Assembly: GCA_028753945.1 (NCBI GenBank)
Contig: JAPNXP010000001.1
Coordinates: forward strand, 7,554,501-7,618,500
Length of the DNA stretch: 64,000 nucleotides
Source: Hexactinellida sp. DTS-2022
Taxonomy: Eukaryota; Porifera; Hexactinellida
Reading direction: 5' to 3'
A model generated the notes under the pieces. That model worked only from the letters and a program-made list of their open reading frames with translations. It was not told the DNA's origin and ran no database searches. Positions 41,577 through 51,799 of the stretch are shown here, piece after piece. Position 1 is the first letter of the stretch; each line of letters begins with the position of its first letter. A program made the translations under genes and the position numbers.

Positions 41577-42074
41577 TTATTTCTTTTGGGATAGAGGTTT
41601 GCCGGCGTCTGACCCTCTCAGCTTCATAGAGAGAGCTCTCTCAAGCTTGGTTATTATAGCCTGATTGGGGACAGCTTTGCCAGACTCGTAATCGTTTACT
41701 ACCTGTGGCTTCTCATTGGCTTTTGTAGCAAGTTCCTTTTGAGTCCAGCCTTTTTCTACTCTTGCTTGCTGCAGAACTCTAAAGTAACAACAACAAAAAC
41801 AAAAACAACATAAGATTAATTAAGACACAAATCTGGCAACAGACTTGCAGAATTCCAAAGATACTTTCTCGTGTTTCAACTCCTCTGTTTCCCGATCCAA
41901 TTTAGCGGTGTTTTTGAGTGGAACAGATTGTTTGTTCGAGGTCGCGCCGTATTTTTCGCTGGTGTCCACTGACTCTCCCTTCCGCATAGCAGAGTTTATC
42001 GCTTGGCTAGACTTGTTCGCCTTCGCAGATACCTTCTTACCGATAGTTACGGGTTCTGGGTCCCACTCAGCCAT
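41577..42074 (-). CDS. EDF1: Multiprotein-bridging factor 1 / EDF1 (2 exons)
   Basis: Exons 42074-41845 and 41778-41577, 66-bp intron (TGCAA|gtctgt ... actttag|AG), giving 143 aa. The splice is placed so that [15 protein letters not shown] matches the EDF1 pattern LEVGK-VIQQGRQSKG. The N-terminus [14 protein letters not shown] is the MBF1 domain with the conserved [12 protein letters not shown]. Exon 2 is the helix-turn-helix ([40 protein letters not shown]) ending [14 protein letters not shown]. The factor bridges DNA-binding activators to TBP and has a conserved role in sensing collided ribosomes. It is one of the most conserved eukaryotic proteins. Confidence 0.95.
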
Positions 42075-42554
42075 ATCGTACTAATTTATTTGTTCATATA
42101 TACATTGTAATACATTATAAGTAGCTTAATCGGTAGACGGATAATCAGGACAAAGCCAATTCGTGTTTAATAGTATAATTTACATCTGTAAATTAATCGG
42201 GGGATTGCGGTAGTCGAAAATAGTTAAGCGCTTCTACAATAATAATAGTATTACTAATAATTATACAATTAATTGTCTCAAATCTGTTGCGCCATGTAAA
42301 GTATACTTACAAACCAAATCTCATCAGCGACACATAATTAGTGATTCTGTAGAGAAATTAAATCAGTCGCAAATTGTTCATACACAACGAGCGTCTACGA
42401 ATATAGACTATCGCTGGAAATAAAAATAATAATAAATAACTAAACCATAATCAACAGGAATTGGATGACAGCGAGATGAGTGTTTGATAATTGGTATTCT
42501 AAGTATCATCCTATGAGAATGAAATCAAACATATCTAATTTGGCGGTTGTCAGC
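42075..42554. other. Intergenic spacer, nothing recognised
   Basis: AT-rich gap between EDF1 (start side) and ACLY (3' end), presumably holding the EDF1 promoter and the ACLY 3' UTR. Confidence 0.5.
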
Positions 42555-45500
42555 TCAGCTGCTCTCCTTGTAGAAGCTAGCATCTTCCGGAGTGAGGTAG
42601 GAGATGTCGTCCCAGGGGTGTCGGTACAAGCCCTGCTTCAGTCGCTTCTGGTCCAGGTAGTGCCCGATCAGCCCTGTGCTCCGTCCCAATACGAACAGTC
42701 CGTTCAGCACTCCGGCGTCAATGAGCTCCGTAGCCTCCTCTGAGGTGAAGGCGCTGCAGTTCCGCAACAGGTCTACAAACGCTGTAGCAATGCAGCCATC
42801 CACGTTAAGTATGAGATTTGGCTTCTTGCTGGTGGTTATCTTCTCGACCTCCAGAGCGTAGATTAGCAGGGAGGTGGAGGGAAAATTCTTGAACGCAAAG
42901 GTCTTCATTATTTCCACTCGCATATCTGGATTATTCAGCGATTTAACTCTGTGGCCAATCCCCATTATAAGTTTGTGCTCTTTCCGTGTTTTATTAACAA
43001 AGTCCATTGGGGACAGCCCGCCGTCGTAAGCGGCGGAAAACTGCTTCGCAGCCCCGTCCAGAGCCCCCCCGAATCTGTCCCCTATCGTGAGGAGCCCGGA
43101 GGCCAGAGAGGAGATGAGGTCTTTCCCGGCCCTGGCTGCTATTATTGTGTTGTGTGCCCCCGACACGGCCGGTCCGTGGTCAGCTGTCACTATCAGACAC
43201 ATCTCAATGAACTTGCACGCGTACTGGGGGAGTCTCCGCTGGAACCAGAGGAGCCCCAGCACGCCCCCCAGCCCTATGTCCTGCGAGAATATGTCCGTTA
43301 TAGGGGTCCCCGCGTACAGGAGCTCGTCTCCCCTCTCGTCACAGATGCTGGACATGAATGAGGCGGGCTTTCGGATGAGTCCAAGCTCCTGGGCCCAGGA
43401 GTAGTCCATGGGCACTTGCGGGGGCTCCACCTCTGCTTGAGGAACTATTCTACCTACAATAATGCATTGGAGCAGTCTGTGATAACTTCAGCGAATTGAT
43501 ACCCTAACAACAACACATTAGCATTTAGAGACCAGTTAGTGCTCAATGAGACAAACTGTTTGTGCTGAATAAGAATACCAAAGCCACATACCAGTTGCCA
43601 CGAGTTCGTCGTACACCTCTTTAATCAGAGAGGCGAGAGAATCGAAGCTCTTGGGAACTCTAGCCCCCGCCTCCCTCAGAGCCCTGTTCTTGCTGGCAGC
43701 CGACTCCTCAGCCGAGTGGGCGCTGGAGCCCGCGTGTCCGAACTGGACTTCTGAGCAGAACATGTCAGCGCAGGTGCCGATACACCAGGCCACGAGCGGC
43801 TTGTCGATCCTCCCGGAGCGCAGGGCCTCGCACACCCTGTACTCCTCCTGTCCCCCCACCTCCCCCAGCAGCACCAGCAGCTGCACCCCAGGCGCCTCTT
43901 GGTACCGCAGCAGGTGCTCCAGGAAGCCGGAACCAGGGTACCTAGACATGACGTCACGCTATGTAGCCTAGACAAGAGTGTAATTACCTGTCTCCCCCTA
44001 TCGCCACGCCCTCGTAGACTCCGTTGGTGGTCCTGGCCAGCATGTTGTTCAGCTCGTTAGACATTCCCCCGGAGCGACTCACGTAGGCGACACTGCCCGG
44101 CCTGTAGAGTCTGGAGGCTAGGATGTTGTCCAGCATCCCACCCGTGTTCCCTATCTTGAAGCAGCCGGCCTTTATCCCGCCCACAGTGGCAGGGCCGATT
44201 ATCACCACGCCCTTCTCCTGCGCATGTTTTATGAGGAGCTTGGTCTTGTTCTCCGGAATACCCTCTGCGATTATTGCTATGCAGGAGATCTGCGGGTACT
44301 GCAGCGCCTCCATGGTGCTGTCGAACGCGGAGCGCAGGGACGCGAAGTTGATGAGCGTGTCCGCCTCCGGGTGTCGCTTCATGGCCATGTCCAGCTCCTT
44401 GTAGCAGGGCAGGAGGATCTCTTTGTGTCCCCAGTAGAACTTCTGCTTGTGGTTGTTAGTGAAGGGATACACCATAGATGCGACGGAGGGCGTGTCTCTG
44501 GAGCACATGTGGTCGTAGTCCAGCATGCCCTGCACTGCCCGCGGCTGCATGCCCCACACGATGGCCTGAGTGCGCTTGGAGAAGAGCTGCTGAGCGGGGG
44601 AGTCGGGTCTCGCGAAGCCGTTCTCCCCAGACCCGTCTGTGGGATAGAATGTAACCAGTCACGTTCTCAACAGAGGGGGCTCACCTGAAGGGAACTCTAC
44701 CCTCACCCGCTTCCTCCGGGACTCCTCCTCCTCCCCCCTGCCCGCCCCGGGCTCCCCGAGCTCCCGCAGACTCCCGAACGAGGAGTTCCTGCTCAGAGTT
44801 AGGAACGAGCTATTTCTCGTCAGCTCCAGACATCCGGCCGGGTCTGCCATGGGTGTCACGCCCAGTGCGTAGCCTACTATAGCGGTCATGTGTGTCTCGG
44901 GACCGAACACGTGGACAGGGATCTCCAGGGTCCCACCCAGCTGCTGCATGACCCTCAGACCCTCCTGGTAGTTGGGGCCCCCTCTCCTCACGTACACGCT
45001 AGCAGAGACCTCCTTCAGTTTGTGCTTGTACTCAGTCAGGGCTTTCACGATTCCGCGGAATGTAGCAGCCACATTCGTAAAGTTAGCAATGCCGCCTCCG
45101 ATAATGAGAATCTACACAGACAGGAGTCCCTACTCAGCACACACCGCAGCCTAACCTACCTTCCCCTTCACGTGGCTCTCTCGAGTCATGAGAGAGAGGA
45201 TTGTCTTCGCGTACTCGAACGTCTGGGACTCAGAGGGGGCCCCCGAGTACTCTCCGTAGTTGGCCAGCTCGTCCGCGAACCCCAGCTCACAGATTGTGTC
45301 GCTGTACACTACAGAGGCGCCGCCACCAGCCACCATGGTCCAGATGCGACCGGCAGGATTCAACACAGTCAACTTTAGAGAGGCGCCACTCTTGGCGTCA
45401 AGTTCCGCGATGTACGCCTCCTCCGGATACGCTTCCCTCCCGAAGGGGGGCGGGTACTCCAGGTCCCCCCAGTGCTGCTTGCAGAGGAACTCCGCTGTGG

Positions 45501-47162
45501 AGTCTATCTTGGCAGCCACGTCGAGTATAAATAGCCCCGACCTAGCCGCCACCAGCGGGTTTATCTCCAGATAGGAGAAGTGCAGCTCTCTGTAGGCCTC
45601 GTAGAGAACTCGGATGAAGTTAACCAGCAGCTCCTGGCACTCGGGGGCAGTGGCAATTGTCAGCTGGGAGAGTTGGGAGCTGGTAGGGTCTGCTCTAACG
45701 TCCACCTACACACGAATAACTATGTGAAGTTTACAACCTGCTAAAGAGCAATATTAAGTTAATTTAAATTCCGTCTCCAAATTATCTTACACAGCACTTA
45801 GAGTACCTGATCTCTCATTATAAACACTTTTTTATTAAGACCAACTTTCAGGTCCGCGATTCACTGTACAGTAGAACCTCGTTAGCACGAACACGGTTAA
45901 TACGAATTTCCGGATAAGACGAACAAATAGTTCCATAAAATCAGGTCCCTACAATGGCAATTCAATGGGTATTACTCCGGTCAAATTAAGTTGTATACCA
46001 TTTCTTTGTAAATAAATTTCTATCTTTAACAACCAATAACTTGTCATACCGGGCCTTTAATCTCAATGCAACTTGCCTGTATCCTCTGTGCGTGTGCATC
46101 CACGTCTCCAACATCAACTCCCCCTCTGTGGCTGAACATAATCTCGCTCCCGTCCCTGGTTGCGTGTATGCAGAGGTAGAGCTCCTCCTGGGGCGTGTGG
46201 GGGATGTAACGCTCTACCAGGAATGTGTGCAGCCTCCCCTCAGCTCTCCCCACCCTCACCTCTCTCCCGCGGTTAGCAGCGACCCACTCCCTCACGCCCT
46301 GCCAGCTGGTGTCAACCCGCACCAGGCCGAGCTTCCCTCTCCGCTTAATCAGCTGATCAGGCTTCACGACCAGACTGTCTGTCAGCAACCATGGATATGT
46401 TTCAGGGAGCTGTTCCCACTCTTCAGAGGATTCTTAGTAAAATAATATAATAATGCATGCAAAAATAATGTATGCAATGTGAACTTGTTACTAATGGTTA
46501 CAAATCACATCTTACACTACGGTCTGTAAAGTTTGTACATGTCTAACTTGAACGCAAGTTAGACATAGTTATATGGAGCTTTATTTAATAAAGCATTTGA
46601 GTAAGCAGGTATACAATTGTAGAGCTTAGAATTATTGAGGATAAATCGACAATGGAATGTGAGAAATGTGTGACTAGGAAGATGGAATATAAATGAATGA
46701 TTGGATGTGAACTTCTCTACTGGACAACCCTCTAATTCAGTGTTTCTCAACCTATTTCACTCGGTCGCTCCCGTTAGCGAATGGCGCCAGTTCCCATTAC
46801 CCCTCTCCGATTGTATTCTATTGCCCTGACCGGCATGACCGTTTTATCGCCCAAGTTGAGATACACTGCTCTATTCATTGGTTAAAGGTTTTGTGTCAAA
46901 AATTTTAATTCTCATTATCTCCTCCATCAAACGAACGAACAAATAGTAAACCCCATTGTTTTAATATATAATATATTAATTGTATCTCACCTCCTTTGTC
47001 GTTAGTGGAGATCTTAATACTTTCTATGTTGAAAGTAGATTTGAGCTCGTTTGTGTATCTGGGGTCGTAGATGTGTTTGTTCAGCTTCTTCAAGAACTGG
47101 TGCTGCACAAACCTGTTCAGGAGGGACTTTGCGTCTCCTTCTCTCACATATTTCGCAGACAT
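42555..47162 (-). CDS. ACLY: ATP-citrate synthase (ATP-citrate lyase), 7 exons
   Basis: Exons 47162-46991, 46432-46077, 45705-45160, 45111-44685, 44636-43988, 43941-43592 and 43453-42555 total 3399 bp, 1132 aa, with all phases consistent. It makes cytosolic acetyl-CoA and oxaloacetate from citrate, CoA and ATP. Landmarks: [17 protein letters not shown] (ATP-grasp); [76 protein letters not shown]; the phosphohistidine segment [12 protein letters not shown] in exon 6; and the citrate-synthase-like end ([37 protein letters not shown]). The inter-domain linker holds two RNSSF repeats comparable to the phosphorylated RTASF site of mammals. Introns are 46-138 bp except the first two (558 and 371 bp). 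Intron 2 uses a GC donor (CAG|gcaagt). The 5' leader after the stop of upstream frames is short. Confidence 0.95.
45866..45932. mobile_element. Half of a pogo-type MITE in ACLY intron 2
   Basis: tacagtagaacctcgttagc followed by acgaaca-type repeats resembles the left end of mariner/pogo MITEs. No matching right end was seen within the 371-bp intron. Confidence 0.4.
46738..46868. mobile_element. hAT-type MITE in ACLY intron 1
   Basis: CAGTGTTTCTCAACC at left and AGTTGAGATACACTG at right. The flanking 8-mers ctctaatt and ctctattc are similar but not identical. 131 bp, noncoding. Confidence 0.6.
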
Positions 47163-47578
47163 TGCGCGAGCTACACGCTACATGCAAAGTACAAACTTTA
47201 CTGTTATTATTCTGGTTCGTACTCACTGAAGTAATCGATCATCGTTAGATGTATTAAAATTATTATGTATCGGTCAACCTTTTCTAACGAAATTCTCAGA
47301 TACTGGCAAGGTAATTTTTACATAAAAAACTAACTTTGCGAAGCCGGCTGTTTAAGCCATTTTAAATATTTTACGCTCTCAGTCTTGTATGAATATTTTA
47401 TAGTACAGACAACTACAATAACTGTCATAATCTCATTTATATATTTTTACTGTTTGTAGAATATGGAGTTGACACTATATTCAATAACATTAATATGGAA
47501 TATTACAAGGACACCTCGAAGGGGACATAAATATCACTATATCCAATATACATTGTACATTCGGTAAAAATAAAAAAT

Positions 47579-49159
47579 CTATAAGTAATTCTTGTAGCAG
47601 TGAAAGCACATATGCCTACACTCCTGGCGGGTGCAGTGGTTAATCACGAATTGTAGCAACATTTTGTTCTTGTGGATGTATTTCAATGGAATCCTGTTTC
47701 GTATGTAGACACGGGTGCAGAGCAGAATTAATCTGTAAGGAGGGCCCAGACTGAACTCCTTGCAGATGTCTCGACTGAGCTGCGAATAGTTACACTCCAG
47801 AATCGTGAGGAATGTTTGTCCTGACACGTCTCTGATTAGAGGATACACGCCTGCGCGCAGGAAGTACCGAATGAGCTCTGCGTCTCCATTCTTGGCAGCC
47901 ACATGCAGAGCCGTTTCTCCGTAACCATGGATCCTCTCGTTCAAATTAAACATGAAAGCCATCGCGAAATCTAACAGCTCAATTTTGTCAACGAATTTCC
48001 ACATAATTGAGCTGTAATCAAGGAGTGAGGCTAACACCATGTGCTTTTTGTTGAAGAGATGGAACATATCTCGCATTTCCTGTCTCGGGATTAGCTCGGG
48101 ATCCGGAGAGTCTGTTACTATTTTCAAGAATAGAATTACATAACCGATAGTTCTCGCATCGTCGTGCTCAGCAATAAATGGCAGAACAAACTTGTGTAGG
48201 AATAAGCTAATCTCTGGAACTAGGATACATATATTCTCTCTCACCTCTTTAAACCCAAGAGACTTTGATATTAATTCCCAACAGGAACATGTTTCTGTAC
48301 TCGGGAGGGATGTGTGTAAATTCATCCAACGAACCAAGCTACTGAATAGAGGCAAGTAGTTCCTTAAGCTGAGTTCATGTGCAGCGATTTTCACAGACTC
48401 TTGCAGTAGCATCTTCACGCCAGGGAACAGCTGGGCTCCTGGAGTGCTCTGGAGCGCCAGATAGGAAGTCAGCTGGGAGGAGTACACCTCGAAACAGTCT
48501 TCCAGGTTGGTAGCACTGAGAGAGGTCATTAGCTCTCTCGTTGTATCAATGGGGCTCTTATGGGGCGTTACTCCGTGCTTGAGGTGCGCAGCCAGAGCCT
48601 TCTTAAGTCGAGCGCTGTGTTTAAGTGTGTTTATGGAGCAAAAATTGTGCGACATACTGAAGTACAGGAGCTGGATGACGTCACAGACTGAGCAGCTGGC
48701 AGTAGCACTCAAGTGGCTGATTATTGTACTACAGCGTCTCCACAAGGCGAGTGTGAGAGGATTTAAACCATGAAAGTCTGGTGTCAGACGGGACCCAGCC
48801 CTGACCAAATGATCTATAATCATATAGTTAACCGGATGGTAGGCATGATTCGAAAGGTGAGGATAATAGTCCTCGGAGGGCGGGAACGTGTTCAGGAAGA
48901 GACAGTGTAGGGGCGTGAGTCCCCCGATGATGGGGCGGTCCGGCTGTGCCCCCTTGAGCAGTAGGGAAGCCACCACCTTGGGGGCGTTACAGATAACAGC
49001 GACATGCAAGCTGCTGAGTGGGGAGTTATCCAGTTCATCCATCATACTCTCATAGCGATCCAGGCTCTTCAATGAAGCGGTGGTTTGTTTGCTGTTCTTG
49101 GATTTCTTTTTCGCACTCTTCGACCCTGCCTTCGATTTAGGCAGATTGTATCTGCGCAT
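47579..49159 (-). CDS. Ankyrin-repeat protein with C-terminal SOCS/VHL-box-like end (526 aa)
   Basis: Single exon. A basic Lys/Ser-rich N-terminus (about 1-30) precedes ankyrin repeats near residues 47-130 (SPLSSLHVAVICNAPKVVAS, GGLTPLHCLFLNT) and about 145-160 (GLNPLTLALWRR). A long helical middle without a recognised domain follows, then a further repeat pair near 425-460 (GYGETALHVAAKNGDAELIR). The tail PPYRLILLCTRVYIRNRIPL is spaced like a BC/SOCS or FEM1-type box, which recruits Elongin B/C and a cullin. If so, this is a substrate receptor of a ubiquitin ligase. Family membership (ASB versus FEM1-like) is not settled. It is divergently arranged with MYLIP, 311 bp apart. Confidence 0.75.
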   Translation of the reverse strand: MRRYNLPKSKAGSKSAKKKSKNSKQTTASLKSLDRYESMMDELDNSPLSSLHVAVICNAPKVVASLLLKGAQPDRPIIGGLTPLHCLFLNTFPPSEDYYPHLSNHAYHPVNYMIIDHLVRAGSRLTPDFHGLNPLTLALWRRCSTIISHLSATASCSVCDVIQLLYFSMSHNFCSINTLKHSARLKKALAAHLKHGVTPHKSPIDTTRELMTSLSATNLEDCFEVYSSQLTSYLALQSTPGAQLFPGVKMLLQESVKIAAHELSLRNYLPLFSSLVRWMNLHTSLPSTETCSCWELISKSLGFKEVRENICILVPEISLFLHKFVLPFIAEHDDARTIGYVILFLKIVTDSPDPELIPRQEMRDMFHLFNKKHMVLASLLDYSSIMWKFVDKIELLDFAMAFMFNLNERIHGYGETALHVAAKNGDAELIRYFLRAGVYPLIRDVSGQTFLTILECNYSQLSRDICKEFSLGPPYRLILLCTRVYIRNRIPLKYIHKNKMLLQFVINHCTRQECRHMCFHCYKNYL

Positions 49160-49470
49160 CTTATCTGGCTAACTAATGCCAGCGGGTTATTTATTGCACA
49201 ATGTACAAAATCAGATTATTCCCAGGAAAACATTTCCAAACATATTTCGCACAAAACTAGAAATTAATTTACAGATTTACAGGGCCACCTAGCAGGCCGG
49301 ACCTCAGGGCTACTCATAAATAGACCGTCATATCAATAAAACTCAACAATATAGATTCAGTGGGGCCTATATGATTTAGGAGTTACTTATTTGATTGGTC
49401 TATACAATAAGTGTGGATATAAATAAACCAATACACAGCACTACATGAATGTGTCCTCGCGTATAGACAG
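49160..49470. promoter_or_regulatory. Likely bidirectional promoter region
   Basis: The 311-bp gap between the divergent start codons of the ankyrin gene (minus) and MYLIP (plus). AT-rich, with no evident TATA box at a fixed distance; assignment rests on gene layout only. Confidence 0.4.
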
Positions 49471-50802
49471 ATGCAAACCGTGCAAGTTCGCTTACCAAAT
49501 TCGGTCGTGTTAGAGGAGGAGTGCCCGAGAGAAGTGTCGGGAAGAGAATTTCTTGAGAGAGTTTGTCAGAGATTAGGGGTCTACGAAACTGATTTCTTTG
49601 GTTTAAAACAATTCAAGAAAGATGCCAGCTATTGGCTGTTCCTAAGGAGACCGCTGTTTGATCAGATTAGCAAGAAGAACGCTCGAATACTGCTATGCGC
49701 CAAGTACTTCGTGGATCCCTCCCAGATCCAACAGAGTACCACGAGGCGGCTGTTCTATCACGAACTGAGGGAGCAGGTGCGGGTGGGAGAGATCTGCTTT
49801 GAAGAGAAAGAAGTCCCCCGCGCAGGCGCGCTCATGTGCCTCCTGGAGAGGCTGTCCGGTGACGTCATGTCGGGGCGGAGCGCAGTGCTGACTCGCCTCT
49901 TTCCGGAACAGACGTGGCGCGCAGAAATCAGCTGGGACATCAGCCAACAGCTGACCGAGCTGCAGGGCAAGAGCGAGAGGGAAGTGCTGGACATGTTCCT
50001 CCGGCTTGTCTCTGCAGCCGAGGGGTACGGCACGTGTGCTTTCCCCGCCGAGACAGATTCTGGGGGAGAGGCAGTGCTCACACTGGGGCGTGGCGCTATA
50101 ACGCTACGTGACGCTAGTGACACAGAGGAATGCGATAGTATGCCTGTACGGGATGTTATAGAGATAGGGTACACTGAGAAGGAACTCTGCATACGGTCTA
50201 GAAAACATGACTCTAAGGGCGCTCATATTACGATGCGGGCTAAGTTCGCAAGCAGGAACCGATCTCGCGAGGCATTTCGGTGCATTACAGAGCACAATGT
50301 ATACTTCTACCAACGCAGTGTGCCAGAAGGAATTCTATTCCATCGATACAAACCCAGTCGCATAGGAATGAGCCGAGGCAGCTACTTGCTGTTCGACCTG
50401 ATTAGAACGCGAGAGGAGAGCTACGCGTTCCACTGGGCCCGCCTCCACAGACTGGAGTCAGACGACCTGCGACTAGAAGACTCCACTGTAAGCTGCGCCA
50501 ATGACGGGAGCGATAGCTCAGCTGTGGGAGACCTGTCGCAGCTGACAGGAGAGCTCAACAGCTCGAGTCTAGACGCCACTTACAATGCTCTGGACAGCAG
50601 CAGAGCTGTGTGTAGCGAGAATGTTAAGATACATAGGAGAGCGAAAGAAGACTATTGCAAGATATGCTACACCAATCGAGTTAAGACCGTGTTCTGTCCG
50701 TGCGGACACTCAGTATCCTGCATTTCTTGTGCGAAGCGAGTCAAGTCCTGTCCCATCTGCAGGAGGAGCATCGCACACAAACAAACAATCTTCACTGTAT
50801 AG
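49471..50802 (+). CDS. MYLIP: E3 ubiquitin ligase MYLIP/IDOL-like (FERM plus RING)
   Basis: 443 aa, single exon, the same length as the vertebrate protein. Residues 1 to about 280 form a FERM domain: a ubiquitin-like lobe (MQTVQVRLPNSVVLEEECP ... CQRLGVYETDFFGLKQFK), ARILLCAKYFVDPSQIQQST, LLERLSGDV, and the PH-like lobe ending REAFRCITEHNVYFYQ. After a Ser-rich linker, the RING near residues 392-430 has CKICYTNRVKTVFCPCGH, CISCAK and CPICRR, as in MYLIP (FCPCGH, CCESCA, CPVCRS). In vertebrates the protein ubiquitinates lipoprotein receptors and binds myosin regulatory light chain. It is the only plus-strand gene in the host block and converges with ZMAT2, with 111 bp between stop codons. Confidence 0.92.
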   Translation: MQTVQVRLPNSVVLEEECPREVSGREFLERVCQRLGVYETDFFGLKQFKKDASYWLFLRRPLFDQISKKNARILLCAKYFVDPSQIQQSTTRRLFYHELREQVRVGEICFEEKEVPRAGALMCLLERLSGDVMSGRSAVLTRLFPEQTWRAEISWDISQQLTELQGKSEREVLDMFLRLVSAAEGYGTCAFPAETDSGGEAVLTLGRGAITLRDASDTEECDSMPVRDVIEIGYTEKELCIRSRKHDSKGAHITMRAKFASRNRSREAFRCITEHNVYFYQRSVPEGILFHRYKPSRIGMSRGSYLLFDLIRTREESYAFHWARLHRLESDDLRLEDSTVSCANDGSDSSAVGDLSQLTGELNSSSLDATYNALDSSRAVCSENVKIHRRAKEDYCKICYTNRVKTVFCPCGHSVSCISCAKRVKSCPICRRSIAHKQTIFTV

Positions 50803-50913
50803 AGTCTATAGACTAATCAGTTCAGAATTCATTTGTAATAGTATAATATTGTACTGCACAGTTATGACAGATTTAATGCGTCTAAATTAAATTTCCAGAA
50901 ACCAAATAGAATG

Positions 50914-51555
50914 TCAGCTGTCCTTCTTGCTGCCACCAAACCCTCCGAATCCCATCACAGCTGCCACCTCTTCATCCTGCGTGCTGGCCACCAGCTGCTC
51001 GCTCTCCTCCAGGCGTCTCCGCTTCCGCTCACTCTCCAGCTCCTTCCTGCGCAGCTTCTCCCGCTCCTCCTCGCGCTTCAGCTGCTCGGTCCGCTCCTGC
51101 AGACTGTATCGGCCCCCCTGGGCGCGCTCCTCCAGTTTTCGCTTGTTATTCTCGAACCTGCTCTTCACCTGGTCCAGACTGGACTGCTCTATCTTCATGG
51201 ACATCCCCATGTTGCGCTGGTGCTTCTTGCCGTTGATGTGGTCTAGGAAATTAATCGAATCTTTCACGACGCAGTCACACACATTGCAGTAGTAGCCGCC
51301 CGTCTGCGACTGAGGAGTGTTCTTTGTTATTATTGTTGTTTTTCCTAGTTTCGATTCGAGGTCCACTTTGTAGTCTCTGTGCTTGAGGAGGGCTCTCTTC
51401 ACCTTAGCGCTCTCGAGACGCGCCTCCTCCTCCATGGATTCTCTGGCCAGCCTATCGCGGGCTTTCAGCAGGTACTCCTCCGAGTCCCATTTCCTACGGA
51501 ACGTGTCGCTGGGAGTCTTCGAGCTTCTCGACCCAGGATTCTTATTCGAAGCCAT
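50914..51555 (-). CDS. ZMAT2: Zinc finger matrin-type protein 2 (Snu23 homologue)
   Basis: 213 aa from the ATG at 51555, which begins [11 protein letters not shown] as the family does. An in-frame ATG 21 bp upstream would add MVAVALT and is less likely. The core [54 protein letters not shown] and [14 protein letters not shown] matches ZMAT2 almost residue for residue. The matrin C2H2 finger uses CNVC and HINGKKH. The tail ends [15 protein letters not shown]. It is a component of the precatalytic spliceosome (tri-snRNP / B complex). Single exon, near-typical length. Confidence 0.96.
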   Translation of the reverse strand: MASNKNPGSRSSKTPSDTFRRKWDSEEYLLKARDRLARESMEEEARLESAKVKRALLKHRDYKVDLESKLGKTTIITKNTPQSQTGGYYCNVCDCVVKDSINFLDHINGKKHQRNMGMSMKIEQSSLDQVKSRFENNKRKLEERAQGGRYSLQERTEQLKREEEREKLRRKELESERKRRRLEESEQLVASTQDEEVAAVMGFGGFGGSKKDS

Positions 51556-51799
51556 TGTTAAAGCTACTGCGACCAACCAATAACAATAATATACCGCAAC
51601 ATGTACTATAGTACCTTATATATGCCGGTTAAAAATTGTTATTGGGGCTTGCTCATAAAATTAAAATTAATCGCAAAAAGTATATTGTCGTATCACTAGG
51701 AATAGCATTAGAAACATACGAATACAAAATCAAGAATTAATAAAATTCAGCTTTAAAACACTCCGTGTTTTCTCATTACTAACAACGTACTTCATAATA

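Noticed and set aside
43454..43591. Extension of ACLY exon 6 through [17 protein letters not shown]
   Set aside because: It departs from the family sequence immediately after ELVATG; the gtatgt donor and gtag acceptor restore [20 protein letters not shown].
44890..45574. Plus-strand frames over ACLY exons
   Set aside because: GC-rich antisense shadows of conserved exons.
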